Assembly: GCA_036251205.1 (NCBI GenBank)
Contig: CP133958.1
Coordinates: forward strand, 496,001-560,000
Source of the DNA: Orbaceae bacterium BiB
Lineage (GTDB): Bacteria > Pseudomonadota > Gammaproteobacteria > Enterobacterales > Orbaceae
Direction of reading: 5' to 3'
Length of the DNA stretch: 64,000 nucleotides
Shown here: in pieces, positions 18,563 to 28,264 of the stretch
How the letters are laid out: each line of letters begins with the position of its first letter
How positions within the stretch are numbered: the first letter of the stretch is position 1
Position numbers and translations under genes: made by a program
Notes under the pieces: generated by a model
Database searches by the model: none
The model's input: the letters and a program-made list of their open reading frames with translations, nothing else
Told to the model about the DNA's origin: nothing

Positions 18563-19918
18563 ATGGGTAAATCAACACAAGTCATCGAAAAATGGATTCC
18601 CGATGACCAACAGTTCTGGGAACAAACCGGTAAAAAAATTGCTAATCGTAATTTATGGATATCAATCCCCTGTTTATTACTAGGGTTCTGCGTTTGGATG
18701 TTATTCAGTATTATTTCAATTCATCTAAATGAGATCGGTTTTAATTTTTCTAAAGAACAGCTTTATCTGCTAGTTGCTATCCCTTCAGTATCTGGGGCAC
18801 TATTCCGAGTACCATACTCTTTTGTTATCCCGATATTTGGCGGACGAAGATGGACCACTTTCAGTACGATTATTCTAGTTCTTCCTTGTATCTGGCTTGG
18901 CTATGCGGTACAAGACCTTAATACCCCTTATATTATATTTATTATTATTGCGTTACTTTGTGGTTTAGGTGGTGCTAATTTTGCCTCAAGTATGGCCAAT
19001 ATTAGCTTCTTCTATCCGAAATCTCAACAAGGTGGTGCGCTTGGCTTGAATGGCGGCCTTGGTAATATGGGTGTAAGTGTTATTCAACTTGTAGCAGCTC
19101 TAATTATCTTTGTACCAGCGCTAATTGGTGATGGACAACAGTTAGCCAACGGCAACACAATTTGGATTCAAAATGCAGCGTTTATTTGGGTTCCTTTCCT
19201 AATTATTTTTTCTGTTTGTGCACTAGTTGGGATGAACGATTTATCAACTTCAAAAGCATCATTTAAAGAACAAGCCGTAGTACTAAAAGACGGTACTATG
19301 TGGATGTTAAGTTTACTATACCTTGCAACATTCGGTTCATTTATCGGCTTCTCTGCTGGTTTTGGTATCCTAAGTAAAACTCAATTCCCAAATGTAGATA
19401 TCAGTTTATTAGTTTTTGCTGGCCCATTAGTGGGAGCAATTGGTCGTCCATTAGGTGGCATGTTATCTGATAAATTTAATGGTATTCGAATGACGCTAGT
19501 TAACTATCTACTAATGATTATATTTGTTATTGGTGCATTCATTATGCTACCTGGCATCATGAGCACTGACGGTAACTTCTTAGGTTTCTATGTTCTATTT
19601 TTACTACTCTTTTTTACCGCTGGTTTCGGTAGTGGTTCGACATATCAAATGATTGCAGTCGTATTTAGACAACATATTTTTAGCGATAGTATCAAAGCAG
19701 GAGCAACGAATGAAGCAGCGAATAAACATGCTGTGACAATGACTGCAGCTGCACTTGGTTTTATCTCTGCAATTGGCGCAATGGGTGGTTTTATTATTCC
19801 ACAACTGTTTAGTATTTCAACGACCCTATTTGGTACTGCAAGCTATGCACTAATTGCATTTTTAATTTTTTATATTGTCTGCGCACTTATTACGAAACTA
19901 AATTATAAAGCGCAATAA
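18563..19918 (+). CDS. narK: nitrate/nitrite transporter NarK
   Basis: 451 aa, NNP family of the MFS, twelve helices. Both nitrate signatures are readable: GLGGANFASSMANISFFYPK (about residues 133-152) with GGALGLNGGLGNMGVS after it, and a second glycine-rich segment late in the protein (GSGSTYQMIAVVF and AALGFISAIGAMGGFIIP). The binding-site arginine in FRVPYS is present. It imports nitrate for, and exports nitrite from, NarGHI. It is 24 bp upstream of narG and clearly in the same operon, after a NarL-like site. A strong Shine-Dalgarno AAGGAG precedes the start. Confidence 0.93.
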   Translation: MGKSTQVIEKWIPDDQQFWEQTGKKIANRNLWISIPCLLLGFCVWMLFSIISIHLNEIGFNFSKEQLYLLVAIPSVSGALFRVPYSFVIPIFGGRRWTTFSTIILVLPCIWLGYAVQDLNTPYIIFIIIALLCGLGGANFASSMANISFFYPKSQQGGALGLNGGLGNMGVSVIQLVAALIIFVPALIGDGQQLANGNTIWIQNAAFIWVPFLIIFSVCALVGMNDLSTSKASFKEQAVVLKDGTMWMLSLLYLATFGSFIGFSAGFGILSKTQFPNVDISLLVFAGPLVGAIGRPLGGMLSDKFNGIRMTLVNYLLMIIFVIGAFIMLPGIMSTDGNFLGFYVLFLLLFFTAGFGSGSTYQMIAVVFRQHIFSDSIKAGATNEAANKHAVTMTAAALGFISAIGAMGGFIIPQLFSISTTLFGTASYALIAFLIFYIVCALITKLNYKAQ

Positions 19919-19942
19919 AAATCAATTTATTGGAGCAATGTT

Positions 19943-22900
19943 ATGAGCAAATTTATTGATCATCTTAAATTTTTTAAACAGTCGAAAGGCACCTTCTCTG
20001 ATGGTCATGGGAAAACTGAATCAGTTAACCGTGATTGGGAAGATGCTTATCGCAAGCGTTGGCAACATGATAAAATTGTACGTTCTACTCACGGGGTAAA
20101 CTGTACGGGATCGTGTAGCTGGAAGATTTACGTCAAAAATGGTCTTGTTACTTGGGAAACACAGCAAACAGATTACCCAAGAACGCGCCCAGACCTACCA
20201 AATCATGAACCACGAGGTTGTCCTCGTGGTGCAAGTTACTCTTGGTATCTGTATAGTGCCAACCGTGTTAAATACCCTTTAATTCGTAAACAACTGTTAT
20301 CTTTATGGCATGAAGCCAAAAAACAGCATCAAGATCCGGTTGATGCATGGCAAGCTATTGTTAATGATGTTGAAAAAAGCAAATCTTATAAAACTAAACG
20401 TGGTAAAGGTGACTTTGTCCGTGCCTCATGGCAAGAAGTTAATGAGCTAATTGCTGCTTCAAATATCTATACCATTAAAGAGTATGGTCCAGATCGTATC
20501 GCAGGATTCTCACCTATTCCAGCAATGTCAATGGTCTCTTATGCGGCTGGTGCACGTTATTTATCATTAATCGGTGGTGCTTGTTTATCATTTTATGATT
20601 GGTACTGTGACTTACCACCTGCATCGCCAATGGTTTGGGGAGAACAAACTGACGTTCCTGAATCAGCTGATTGGTATAACTCATCTTATATCATCGCTTG
20701 GGGATCAAATATTCCACAAACACGAACACCTGATGCTCACTTCTTTACAGAAGTCAGATATAAAGGGACTAAAACCGTTGCGATTTGCCCTGATTATGCA
20801 GAAGTATCTAAATTCGCTGATGAGTGGTTAGCACCACAGCAAGGTACCGATAGTGCATTAGCTCTGGCGATGGGACATGTTATTTTAAAAGAGTTTTATG
20901 TCGAAAAACCATCTGACTATTTCTTAAACTATGCACGTCGTTACACCGATTTTCCAATGTTAGTTAAATTAGAAAAACAACAAAATGGTAAATATGTTGC
21001 AGGTCGCCTACTACGTGCTGATGATTTAGTTGATCAACTGGGACAAACCAACAATCCAGAATGGAAAACGGTTGCTATTGATGAAACCACTCAAACATTA
21101 GTTGCACCACAAGGTTCAGCTGGTTTCCGTTGGGGTGAAGAAGGTAAATGGAATTTAGAAGCAAAAGAGGGATTAAATCAGACTGATGTCTCTTTACAAC
21201 TTAGCTTATTAAATCATCATGATGATGTTATTGAAGTTGGTTTCCCTTACTTTGCCAGTGAGGAACGACAACATTTCAAAAATATTCCATTAGAGAGCGT
21301 GCTTTATCATAAACTACCAGTTAAATCGATTACCTTAGCAAATGGCGAACAAGCTTATGTTACCACTGTACACGATTTAACTTTAGCTAACTATGGTATT
21401 GAGCGAGGTCTTAATGATAGCAATGCAGCAAGTGACTATAGTGAGATTAAAGCCTACACGCCAGCTTGGGCTGAAAAGATTACAGGTGTAAATCAACAAC
21501 GTACGATTACTATTGCCAGAGAATTTGCAAATAACGCTGATAAAACGCATGGTCGTTCGATGATTATTGTTGGTGCTGGTCTAAATCACTGGTTCCATAT
21601 GGATATGAATTACCGTGGTTTAATCAATATGTTGGTATTTTGTGGTTGTGTCGGTCAATCTGGTGGTGGCTGGGCACATTATGTTGGACAAGAGAAATTA
21701 CGTCCACAAACAGGGTGGACGCCATTAGCATTTGCTTTAGACTGGCAACGTCCACCTAGACACATGAACAGTACCTCTTTCTTCTATAATCACTCAAGTC
21801 AATGGCGTCATGAAACGGTTTCAGCCAAAGGGTTATTATCACCATTAGCTGACACTGATAAATATAGCGATAGTTTGATTGATTTTAATATTAAAGCTGA
21901 ACGTTTAGGTTGGTTACCCTCTTCCCCGCAATTGAATGTTAACCCGCTTAAAATTAACCAGCAAGCACAAGCGCAAAATCAAGATCCAATTAGCTATACG
22001 GTGAATGGTTTAAAACAAGGTGATATTAAGTTCGCTTCACAATCTCCTGATAACGATCGTTGTCATCCTCGTCAAATGTTTATCTGGCGTTCAAACTTAT
22101 TAGGTTCATCGGGTAAGGGTCATGAGTATTTACTTAACTATTTACTAGGTACTGAAAATGGCTTACAAAATACTGATTTAGGTAAACAAGGTCTTGTTAA
22201 ACCAACGGAATTAGAGTGGCAAGATCAGCCATTAACAGGCAAACTCGATCTGGTTGTGACAATGGACTTCAGAATGTCGAGTACTTGCCTATTCTCAGAT
22301 ATCGTACTACCAACTGCAACATGGTATGAGAAAGATGACCTTAACACCTCGGATATGCACCCTTTTATTCACCCTCTTTCTGCAGCAGTTGATCCAGCTT
22401 GGGAAGCAAAAAGTGACTGGGAAATCTATAAAGGGCTAGCGAAAGAGTTTTCACATCTTTGTGATGGTCATTTAGGTGTTGAAACAGATATTGTCAGCTT
22501 ACCAATTCAACATGACTCGGCAGCAGAATTAGGTCAACCTTATGATGTTAAAGATTGGTTAAAAGGTGAATGTGACCTGATTCCTGGTAAAACTGCCCCA
22601 CACTTAATTAAAGTTGAGCGTAATTACCCAGAAACCTATCAACGCTTTACCTCAATTGGTCCATTATTGGAAAAATTAGGCAATGGTGGTAAAGGAATCG
22701 GCTGGAATACCGAGATAGAAGTTGAGTTCTTAAAAGCGTTAAATGGTACACAAGCAAATGGCCAAGCAAAAATTGATACAGCCATTGATGCTGCTGAGAT
22801 GATTCTATCATTAGCACCTGAAACCAACGGTCAAGTTGCGGTAAAAGCATGGCAAGCGCTAGGCAAAATAACAGGGAGAGATCATACTCATCTTGCACTA

Positions 22901-23650
22901 AACAAAGAAGATGAAAAAATTCGCTTCCGTGATCTACAATCACAACCAAGAAAAATCATCTCTAGCCCGACTTGGTCAGGTCTTGAAGATGAACATGTCT
23001 CTTACAATGCATGCTATACTAATGTGCATGAGTTAATTCCATGGCGTACGATTTCAGGTCGTCAACAACTTTATCAAGATCATCAATGGATGCGTGATTT
23101 TGGTGAAAGTCTATTAGTCTATCGTCCACCAGTAAATAGTCGCTCGATTGAGGTGATGCAAGATTATCAATCCAATGGTAATCCAGAGTTGGCGCTAAAC
23201 TTCATCACACCACACCAAAAATGGGGTATTCACTCAACTTATAGTGATAACTTAATGATGCTAACCCTATCTCGTGGTGGGCCGATTGTTTGGTTAAGTG
23301 AAGATGATGCTAAAACGTTAAACATTGCAGATAACGACTGGGTAGAAGCATTTAACAGCAATGGGGCCTTAACGGCACGCGCTATCGTCAGTCAGCGTAT
23401 CCCTGTTGGCATGATTGTGATGTATCACGCTCAAGAACGTTTGATTAACCTACCGAGTTCAGAAATTACTGGACAACGTGGTGGAATACATAATTCAGTA
23501 ACTCGTGTCTATCCAAAACCAACCCATATGATTGGGGGTTACGTTCAACAAGCTTACGGCTTTAATTACTATGGCACCGTTGGTTCTAACCGAGATGAAT
23601 TCGTTATGGTTAGAAAAATGGCAAATGTCGATTGGTTAGATGAGAAGTAG
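19943..23650 (+). CDS. narG: respiratory nitrate reductase alpha subunit
   Basis: 1235 aa (E. coli NarG 1247). The catalytic subunit with bis-MGD molybdenum reduces nitrate to nitrite on the cytoplasmic face. The FS0 [4Fe-4S] ligands are at the same numbers as in E. coli: His50, Cys54, Cys58 (STHGVNCTGSCSW) and Cys93 (PRGCPRGASYSWY). The molybdenum Asp region (YCDLPPASPMVWGEQTDVPESADWYNSSYIIAWGSN, about 212-248 in two parts) is intact. There is no twin-arginine signal, as expected for a cytoplasm-facing Nar. It is the first structural gene of narGHJI, 10 bp before narH. Confidence 0.97.
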   Translation: MSKFIDHLKFFKQSKGTFSDGHGKTESVNRDWEDAYRKRWQHDKIVRSTHGVNCTGSCSWKIYVKNGLVTWETQQTDYPRTRPDLPNHEPRGCPRGASYSWYLYSANRVKYPLIRKQLLSLWHEAKKQHQDPVDAWQAIVNDVEKSKSYKTKRGKGDFVRASWQEVNELIAASNIYTIKEYGPDRIAGFSPIPAMSMVSYAAGARYLSLIGGACLSFYDWYCDLPPASPMVWGEQTDVPESADWYNSSYIIAWGSNIPQTRTPDAHFFTEVRYKGTKTVAICPDYAEVSKFADEWLAPQQGTDSALALAMGHVILKEFYVEKPSDYFLNYARRYTDFPMLVKLEKQQNGKYVAGRLLRADDLVDQLGQTNNPEWKTVAIDETTQTLVAPQGSAGFRWGEEGKWNLEAKEGLNQTDVSLQLSLLNHHDDVIEVGFPYFASEERQHFKNIPLESVLYHKLPVKSITLANGEQAYVTTVHDLTLANYGIERGLNDSNAASDYSEIKAYTPAWAEKITGVNQQRTITIAREFANNADKTHGRSMIIVGAGLNHWFHMDMNYRGLINMLVFCGCVGQSGGGWAHYVGQEKLRPQTGWTPLAFALDWQRPPRHMNSTSFFYNHSSQWRHETVSAKGLLSPLADTDKYSDSLIDFNIKAERLGWLPSSPQLNVNPLKINQQAQAQNQDPISYTVNGLKQGDIKFASQSPDNDRCHPRQMFIWRSNLLGSSGKGHEYLLNYLLGTENGLQNTDLGKQGLVKPTELEWQDQPLTGKLDLVVTMDFRMSSTCLFSDIVLPTATWYEKDDLNTSDMHPFIHPLSAAVDPAWEAKSDWEIYKGLAKEFSHLCDGHLGVETDIVSLPIQHDSAAELGQPYDVKDWLKGECDLIPGKTAPHLIKVERNYPETYQRFTSIGPLLEKLGNGGKGIGWNTEIEVEFLKALNGTQANGQAKIDTAIDAAEMILSLAPETNGQVAVKAWQALGKITGRDHTHLALNKEDEKIRFRDLQSQPRKIISSPTWSGLEDEHVSYNACYTNVHELIPWRTISGRQQLYQDHQWMRDFGESLLVYRPPVNSRSIEVMQDYQSNGNPELALNFITPHQKWGIHSTYSDNLMMLTLSRGGPIVWLSEDDAKTLNIADNDWVEAFNSNGALTARAIVSQRIPVGMIVMYHAQERLINLPSSEITGQRGGIHNSVTRVYPKPTHMIGGYVQQAYGFNYYGTVGSNRDEFVMVRKMANVDWLDEK

Positions 23651-23660
23651 GAGGTAAAAG

Positions 23661-25199
23661 ATGAAAATACGTGCACAAATTGGTATGGTGCTCAATTTAG
23701 ACAAATGCATTGGCTGCCATACTTGCTCAGTGACTTGTAAAAATGTGTGGACTAACCGACCGGGTGTTGAATACGCTTGGTTCAATAATGTTGAAAGTAA
23801 ACCGGGTGTTGGTTTTCCTGTTGAGTGGGAAAACCAAGAGCGTTGGAAAGGTGGTTGGACGCTGAATAAAAAAGGTAAATTGCAATTAAAAGCAGGTAGC
23901 AAAGTTGGCTTATTGTCTGGCATCTTTGCCAACCCTAATCTGCCTGAAATTGATGATTATTATGAGCCGTTTGATTTTGATTACCAAAATCTACAAAAGG
24001 CTGCTGATGTTAAAGCATTGCCAACAGCAAGACCTATCTCAAAAATTACCGGTTTAAAGATTAATAAAATCATTGCTGGTCCAAACTGGGAAGATGATTT
24101 AGGCGGAGAATTTAGTAAACGTAGTAAAGATTACAATTTCCAACAGATGGAAAAACAGATTTATGGTGAGTTTGAGAATACCTTTTTAGCTTATTTACCG
24201 CGTCTGTGTGAACACTGCTTAAATCCTGCCTGTGTTGCATCTTGCCCAAGTGGTGCCATTTATAAACGTGATGAAGATGGCATTGTATTAATCGACCAAG
24301 ATAAATGTCGCGGTTGGCGTATGTGTGTATCTGGTTGCCCATACAAAAAAATCTATTTCAACTGGAAAAGTGGTAAATCTGAAAAATGTATTTTCTGTTA
24401 CCCACGAATTGAAGCAGGAATGCCAACGGTCTGTTCGGAAACGTGTGTTGGCCGAATTCGTTATCTTGGTGTTATCCTTTATGATGCAGATCGCATTAAA
24501 GAGGCGGCATCAACGGAAGATACCAAAGATCTCTATCAACAACAGCTATCTATTTTTCTAGATCCAAACGATCCTAAAATTATTGCACAAGCTTTAGCTG
24601 ATGGTGTAGAACAAAGCATTATCGATGCAGCACAAAAATCGCCTGTATATAAATTAGCAATTGAATGGCAATTAGCGTTACCACTACATCCAGAATACCG
24701 AACACTACCAATGGTATGGTATGTTCCACCACTCTCGCCAATTCAAGCGAATTTAGGACAAGAAACACTTGATCAACACGGTATTTTGCCTGATGTCGAT
24801 CAATTACGTATTCCTGTTCAATATCTGGCTAATTTACTGACTGCCGGTGATGAAAAACCAATTCGTAAGGCGCTAAAACGAATGATGGCTATGCGTGCAT
24901 TTAAACGTGGCGAAAGCGTTGAAGGGGTAAAACATCAACACATTCTTGATGAAGTAGGTTTAAGTGAAGCGCAAATACAAGAGATGTATCGTTATTTAGC
25001 TATTGCTAACTATGAAGATCGTTTTGTTGTGCCAAGCCATCATTCTGAGCTAAAAGCGTCCTTAAAAAATCCAGCTTTCCTTGAACAAGGTAACTGTGGT
25101 TTCAGTTTTGGTGACGGATGCAGCGGTAGTGATAGTAAATTTAACCTATTTAATGCACAACGAATTGATGTTATTGATCAATTAAAGGGGAAAGAGTAA
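23661..25199 (+). CDS. narH: respiratory nitrate reductase beta subunit
   Basis: 512 aa (E. coli 512). It carries electrons from NarI to NarG through four iron-sulfur clusters. Cys16, 19, 22 and 26 form the first site (KCIGCHTCSVTC). Further sites are CEHCLNPACVASCP, KCRGWRMCVSGCP and EKCIFCYPR with VCSETC. The tryptophan in CRGWRMC replaces a cysteine and gives the [3Fe-4S] centre typical of NarH. A strong AGGAGG Shine-Dalgarno precedes the start. Its TAA overlaps the narJ ATG by one base (TAATG). Confidence 0.97.
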   Translation: MKIRAQIGMVLNLDKCIGCHTCSVTCKNVWTNRPGVEYAWFNNVESKPGVGFPVEWENQERWKGGWTLNKKGKLQLKAGSKVGLLSGIFANPNLPEIDDYYEPFDFDYQNLQKAADVKALPTARPISKITGLKINKIIAGPNWEDDLGGEFSKRSKDYNFQQMEKQIYGEFENTFLAYLPRLCEHCLNPACVASCPSGAIYKRDEDGIVLIDQDKCRGWRMCVSGCPYKKIYFNWKSGKSEKCIFCYPRIEAGMPTVCSETCVGRIRYLGVILYDADRIKEAASTEDTKDLYQQQLSIFLDPNDPKIIAQALADGVEQSIIDAAQKSPVYKLAIEWQLALPLHPEYRTLPMVWYVPPLSPIQANLGQETLDQHGILPDVDQLRIPVQYLANLLTAGDEKPIRKALKRMMAMRAFKRGESVEGVKHQHILDEVGLSEAQIQEMYRYLAIANYEDRFVVPSHHSELKASLKNPAFLEQGNCGFSFGDGCSGSDSKFNLFNAQRIDVIDQLKGKE

Positions 25200-25888
25200 T
25201 GAGCATTTATAAAATGAGTGCTTATCTATTGGACTACCCTTCCACCTCATTGTGGCAAGCCAAAGATGAGTGTTTAGCTTTAATTGCAAGTAGTGATGAA
25301 TTAACCCATGGGCAGCAAACATCATTAAGCCAATTTGTTAATGATTATTTATCATTATCATTAATTGAAGCTCAATCAGAGTATTATCAAACATTTGATG
25401 CGGGTTATACCACCTCTTTACTACTTTTTGAACACGTTTACGGTGACTCCCGTGAACGCGGTCAAGCTATGGTTGATCTGATGGCACAGTATGCAGAACA
25501 AGGTATTGAAATCGCAACTAAACAGTTGCCTGATTATTTGCCTATTTTTCTCGAGTATTTATCTGTATTACCGGCAGAACAACGTCAAAAACAGCTTGTA
25601 GATATCGCTCCAATCCTACGTTTACTCATGTTTCGTTTGGAGAAAAAAGAGAGTCGCTTTGCTGCATTATTTAATATCTTATACCAATTGTCTGGACATA
25701 GTTTTAATGACCAAGCGTTGAAAGAGAAAGTATCACAAGAACAGTCTGAAACGACTAATGAAAAGCTAGATCAAATCTGGCAAGAAGAACAAGTCCGTTT
25801 TGAAACATCTGCAATCAACAATAAACCCCAAGCGAATAACGCAACATATTATGTCAATGTGGGTGCAGACAGAAGGAGCCAATCATGA
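25199..25888 (+). CDS. narJ: nitrate reductase assembly chaperone
   Basis: 229 aa, TorD/NarJ family. It binds the NarG N-terminus and delays membrane docking until molybdenum cofactor and FS0 are inserted; it is not part of the final enzyme. The conserved core reads SAYLLDYPS at the N-terminus, then [18 protein letters not shown] (about 74-91) and [16 protein letters not shown] (about 112-127). Overlap with narH (TAATG) and with narI (ATGA) indicates translational coupling. The C-terminal tail is polar and poorly conserved, as usual. Confidence 0.95.
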   Translation: MSIYKMSAYLLDYPSTSLWQAKDECLALIASSDELTHGQQTSLSQFVNDYLSLSLIEAQSEYYQTFDAGYTTSLLLFEHVYGDSRERGQAMVDLMAQYAEQGIEIATKQLPDYLPIFLEYLSVLPAEQRQKQLVDIAPILRLLMFRLEKKESRFAALFNILYQLSGHSFNDQALKEKVSQEQSETTNEKLDQIWQEEQVRFETSAINNKPQANNATYYVNVGADRRSQS

Positions 25889-26562
25889 GTTTTATAAATT
25901 CATTCTTTTTTGATTTTTATCCCTACATTGTAACCGTTGTCTTTATCGTTGGCAGTTTGCTACGTTATGATTACGGTCAATACACGTGGCGAGCTCAATC
26001 AAGTCAACTATTAAGTAAAAATAAGATGCGCTGGGCATCAAACCTTTTCCATATTGGGATTATTGGGATTTTTCTGGGTCATGTTGTAGGATTACTTACA
26101 CCACACTGGATCTATGAACCTTTTATTTCAGCACCACATAAACAGTTATTAGCGATGATTGTCGGCGGGATCTGTGGTGTGATGGTATTAATTGGTGGTG
26201 GTACTCTATTTTTACGTCGTCTATTTAATCCACGAGTTCGAGCGACTTCAACTAAAGCAGATATTTTAGTTATTACTATTTTAGTTATCCAAGTGTGCTT
26301 AGGCTTATCAACAATTGTTGTCTCATCACATCATTTAGATGGACAAGTGATGATGTCTTTGGCTGAATGGTGTCAAGATATTGCGACATTCCAATTTGGG
26401 GCAAGTCATCATTTAGACGGTGTATCACATATCTATAAAGCACATATTATTTTAGGTATGACAATATTCTTGATTTTTCCATTTACACGTTTGGTTCACG
26501 TCTGGAGTGCACCAATTGGTTACCTAACACGTTGTTACCAAATCGTACGCGTTAGACGATAG
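25885..26562 (+). CDS. narI: respiratory nitrate reductase gamma subunit (cytochrome b)
   Basis: 225 aa, exactly E. coli length; five membrane helices and two b haems. It oxidises quinol at the periplasmic side and anchors NarGH. Histidines are in the expected places: [20 protein letters not shown] (about 55-74) and a C-terminal [30 protein letters not shown] region (about 186-215). AAGGAG precedes the ATG, which overlaps the narJ stop codon. It ends the operon before a hairpin at 26589. Confidence 0.96.
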   Translation: MSFINSFFFDFYPYIVTVVFIVGSLLRYDYGQYTWRAQSSQLLSKNKMRWASNLFHIGIIGIFLGHVVGLLTPHWIYEPFISAPHKQLLAMIVGGICGVMVLIGGGTLFLRRLFNPRVRATSTKADILVITILVIQVCLGLSTIVVSSHHLDGQVMMSLAEWCQDIATFQFGASHHLDGVSHIYKAHIILGMTIFLIFPFTRLVHVWSAPIGYLTRCYQIVRVRR

Positions 26563-26588
26563 TAACAATTAATAAGTATTACGAATCT

Positions 26589-26627
26589 AACTAAGCTTTA
26601 AACCGATATAAGGATTAAAGCTTAGTT
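26589..26627 (+). terminator. hairpin downstream of narI
   Basis: AACTAAGCTTTAA (26589-26601) and TTAAAGCTTAGTT (26615-26627) form a perfect 13-bp stem. Only a poor T run follows, so this is a likely but not classic terminator for narKGHJI. Confidence 0.6.
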
Positions 26628-26857
26628 ATCAATTTAATCTTAAACAACTTATCATATTGCGAATTGCTTATTGTTAGATAAGCGTTACATCACCGCTTCC
26701 CTTCGACTAGATAAAATAACACCTATTCCTCTATTTAATGATATTTAGCTAGTTTTAAACGAGATAATAGTCATGATGATAAAGATTTCGTTATTTTTTT
26801 GCTGTAATGTGTGATTCTAGTATAAAAATACAAGTAAACTCAAATAATATGGAATGT
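26628..26857. other. gene-free interval with repeat copy 1, before the second IS
   Basis: No ORF. Its right half carries one copy of the dispersed repeat described separately (26773-26830). The rest is AT-rich without recognised sites. Confidence 0.5.
26773..26830 (+). repeat. dispersed intergenic repeat, copy 1 (58 bp)
   Basis: Shares with 51705-51765 the ordered blocks ATGATGATA, TTTCGTTATTTTTTT, CTGTAA, a 10-nt unconserved gap, and TAGTATAAAAATA. Copy 1 is shorter than copy 2 by a 3-nt gap near its start. It lies between narI and an IS, with no gene to drive on the right except IS sequence. Confidence 0.65.
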
Positions 26858-26867
26858 CTACACATTT

Positions 26868-27710
26868 TCATACAACTAAATTAAGGGGGAGCTGTTTATT
26901 AAATGCAACAGGCGTCATATATCCCAATGACGAATGTAATCGTTTATAATTATACCAATACGCATAAGCAGAGAAACGCTGTTGTAGCTCCCTAGTATTG
27001 CTAAACGTTGTATTTTTTACAAACTCAGTTTTAATTGTCTTAAATGTTGCTTCTGACACGGCATTATCGTAAGGACATCCCTTATTGCTTAGTGAACGGG
27101 TGATCCCAAACAGGTCAAAACATCCATCAAGCAATTGATTATCAAATTCTTTTCCTCTATCGGAATGAAATAACGCAATTGACGATAAAGGCGCTTTAAT
27201 TTGGCTTAATGCTGACATAACAAGCTCTGCTGTTTTATGTTGTCCAACACGATAGCCTGCGATTTTTCGTGCTGAAAGATCAAGTAATACGCAAAGGTAA
27301 TTCCATTTTTTACCGACCTTTATATAAGTCAAATCAGCAACAATCACGGTGGCTTTCATTCCTACTGTAAAATTTCGTTGCAATACATTATTTATAGTAA
27401 CGGAATTAACGTTTTTGTTATTGTTTTTGTAACATTTTTGGGTGTATTTTGACTTTAGCGATAATGATTTCATCACTTTTGCAACATAACGACGAGAGAC
27501 GCTTATCCCTTCAGTTAACAGTGCTTGCCGTATTCTTCTTGTTCCGTAAGACTGATAACTACCATTAAAAATCGTTAAGATCTGTTGGGCGTATTTTAAT
27601 CTTCTTTGATACGCATTTTTTTTGCACTGATAATAAAAATAATGCCTTGATATACCTAAGCATCTACATAACCACTGCAACGAGTAGCGATGTCGGCAAG
27701 CTTGGATCAC
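26868..27710 (-). CDS. IS3-family transposase OrfB (copy B)
   Basis: 280 aa with an HTH_21-like N-terminal part and an rve catalytic core. The DDE triad is Asp126 (IVADLTY), Asp184 (FHSDRGKEF) and Glu220 (DNAVSEATF), with 35 residues between the last two. It begins with GTG overlapping the OrfA stop codon (GTGA). No A6G slippery run is seen here, so translation may be by coupling or by a weaker shift at the CGAAAATCG region. It appears intact. Confidence 0.92.
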   Translation of the reverse strand: MIQACRHRYSLQWLCRCLGISRHYFYYQCKKNAYQRRLKYAQQILTIFNGSYQSYGTRRIRQALLTEGISVSRRYVAKVMKSLSLKSKYTQKCYKNNNKNVNSVTINNVLQRNFTVGMKATVIVADLTYIKVGKKWNYLCVLLDLSARKIAGYRVGQHKTAELVMSALSQIKAPLSSIALFHSDRGKEFDNQLLDGCFDLFGITRSLSNKGCPYDNAVSEATFKTIKTEFVKNTTFSNTRELQQRFSAYAYWYNYKRLHSSLGYMTPVAFNKQLPLNLVV

Positions 27711-28003
27711 TGCGATTTTCGTCCCATTATCAGTGCGGCTTGCTTTAGGATATCGTTTTCCATACGAAGCTGCTTAAGCTCTTTGCGTAGAGCAATTAAT
27801 TCCTGCTCCTCTAGGCTACGATTATCTTTTGTTTTGAATGAACCACTTTGCGTGGCTTGAGCAATCCAACGATCTAATGCTGATGGTGTGAGATCATATT
27901 CGGCTATTAGCTCACTACGTGACTTACCATGCTGATATAAATTAACCATCTGTTGTTTAAAATCATCATTAAATGTTCGTCTAGGTCGTTTGACTGTATT
28001 CAT
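27707..28003 (-). CDS. IS3-family OrfA (copy B)
   Basis: 98 aa. It has a helix-turn-helix near the N-terminus (RRTFNDDFKQQMVNLYQHG then SELIAEYDLTPSALDRWI) and a C-terminal coiled coil (EEQELIALRKELKQLRMEND). This is the DNA-binding partner of the DDE subunit. Confidence 0.9.
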   Translation of the reverse strand: MNTVKRPRRTFNDDFKQQMVNLYQHGKSRSELIAEYDLTPSALDRWIAQATQSGSFKTKDNRSLEEQELIALRKELKQLRMENDILKQAALIMGRKSQ

Positions 28004-28198
28004 ATTTATTTCCTCTTTTAGTGATAAGTTTACCTTACCCCCTAAAAAAACTGTATGAATTAGTGTAGCCTATCCATGATTTATTTTCTATACTTGAGGT
28101 GATTAGGAGAACGATAATCGATAGCATAAGACAAATAGTTACACATCGGTTAGAAATAGATTTTGGCAATTGAATAACAATTTATTTTAAAAAAGAGA

Positions 28199-28226
28199 AA
28201 TCTGCTTCTATGTGAAGAAGCAGATT
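28199..28226 (-). terminator. terminator of the O-acetyltransferase gene
   Basis: AATCTGCTTCT (28199-28209) pairs with AGAAGCAGATT (28216-28226). Read leftward, the stem is followed by a T-rich stretch (TTCTCTTTTTT). It lies 39 bp after the stop codon at 28265. Confidence 0.8.
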
Positions 28227-28264
28227 AAAAAAATAAGAGTATAATTTGAGTAAAAATATGATTA

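Larger units (their letters stand above)
26858..28068 (-). mobile_element. second IS3-family insertion sequence (copy B), about 1.21 kb
   Basis: The ends carry an imperfect inverted repeat. The left end runs CTACAC..TTCATACA then AAGGGGGA. The right end, read on the complement, gives CTACAC..TTCATACA then AGGGGGTA. Two leftward frames encode OrfA and OrfB. It is unrelated in sequence to the IS at 8238. No exact 3-bp duplication was found; flanks GTC/GCC differ by one base if the ends are moved inward by one. Confidence 0.88.
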
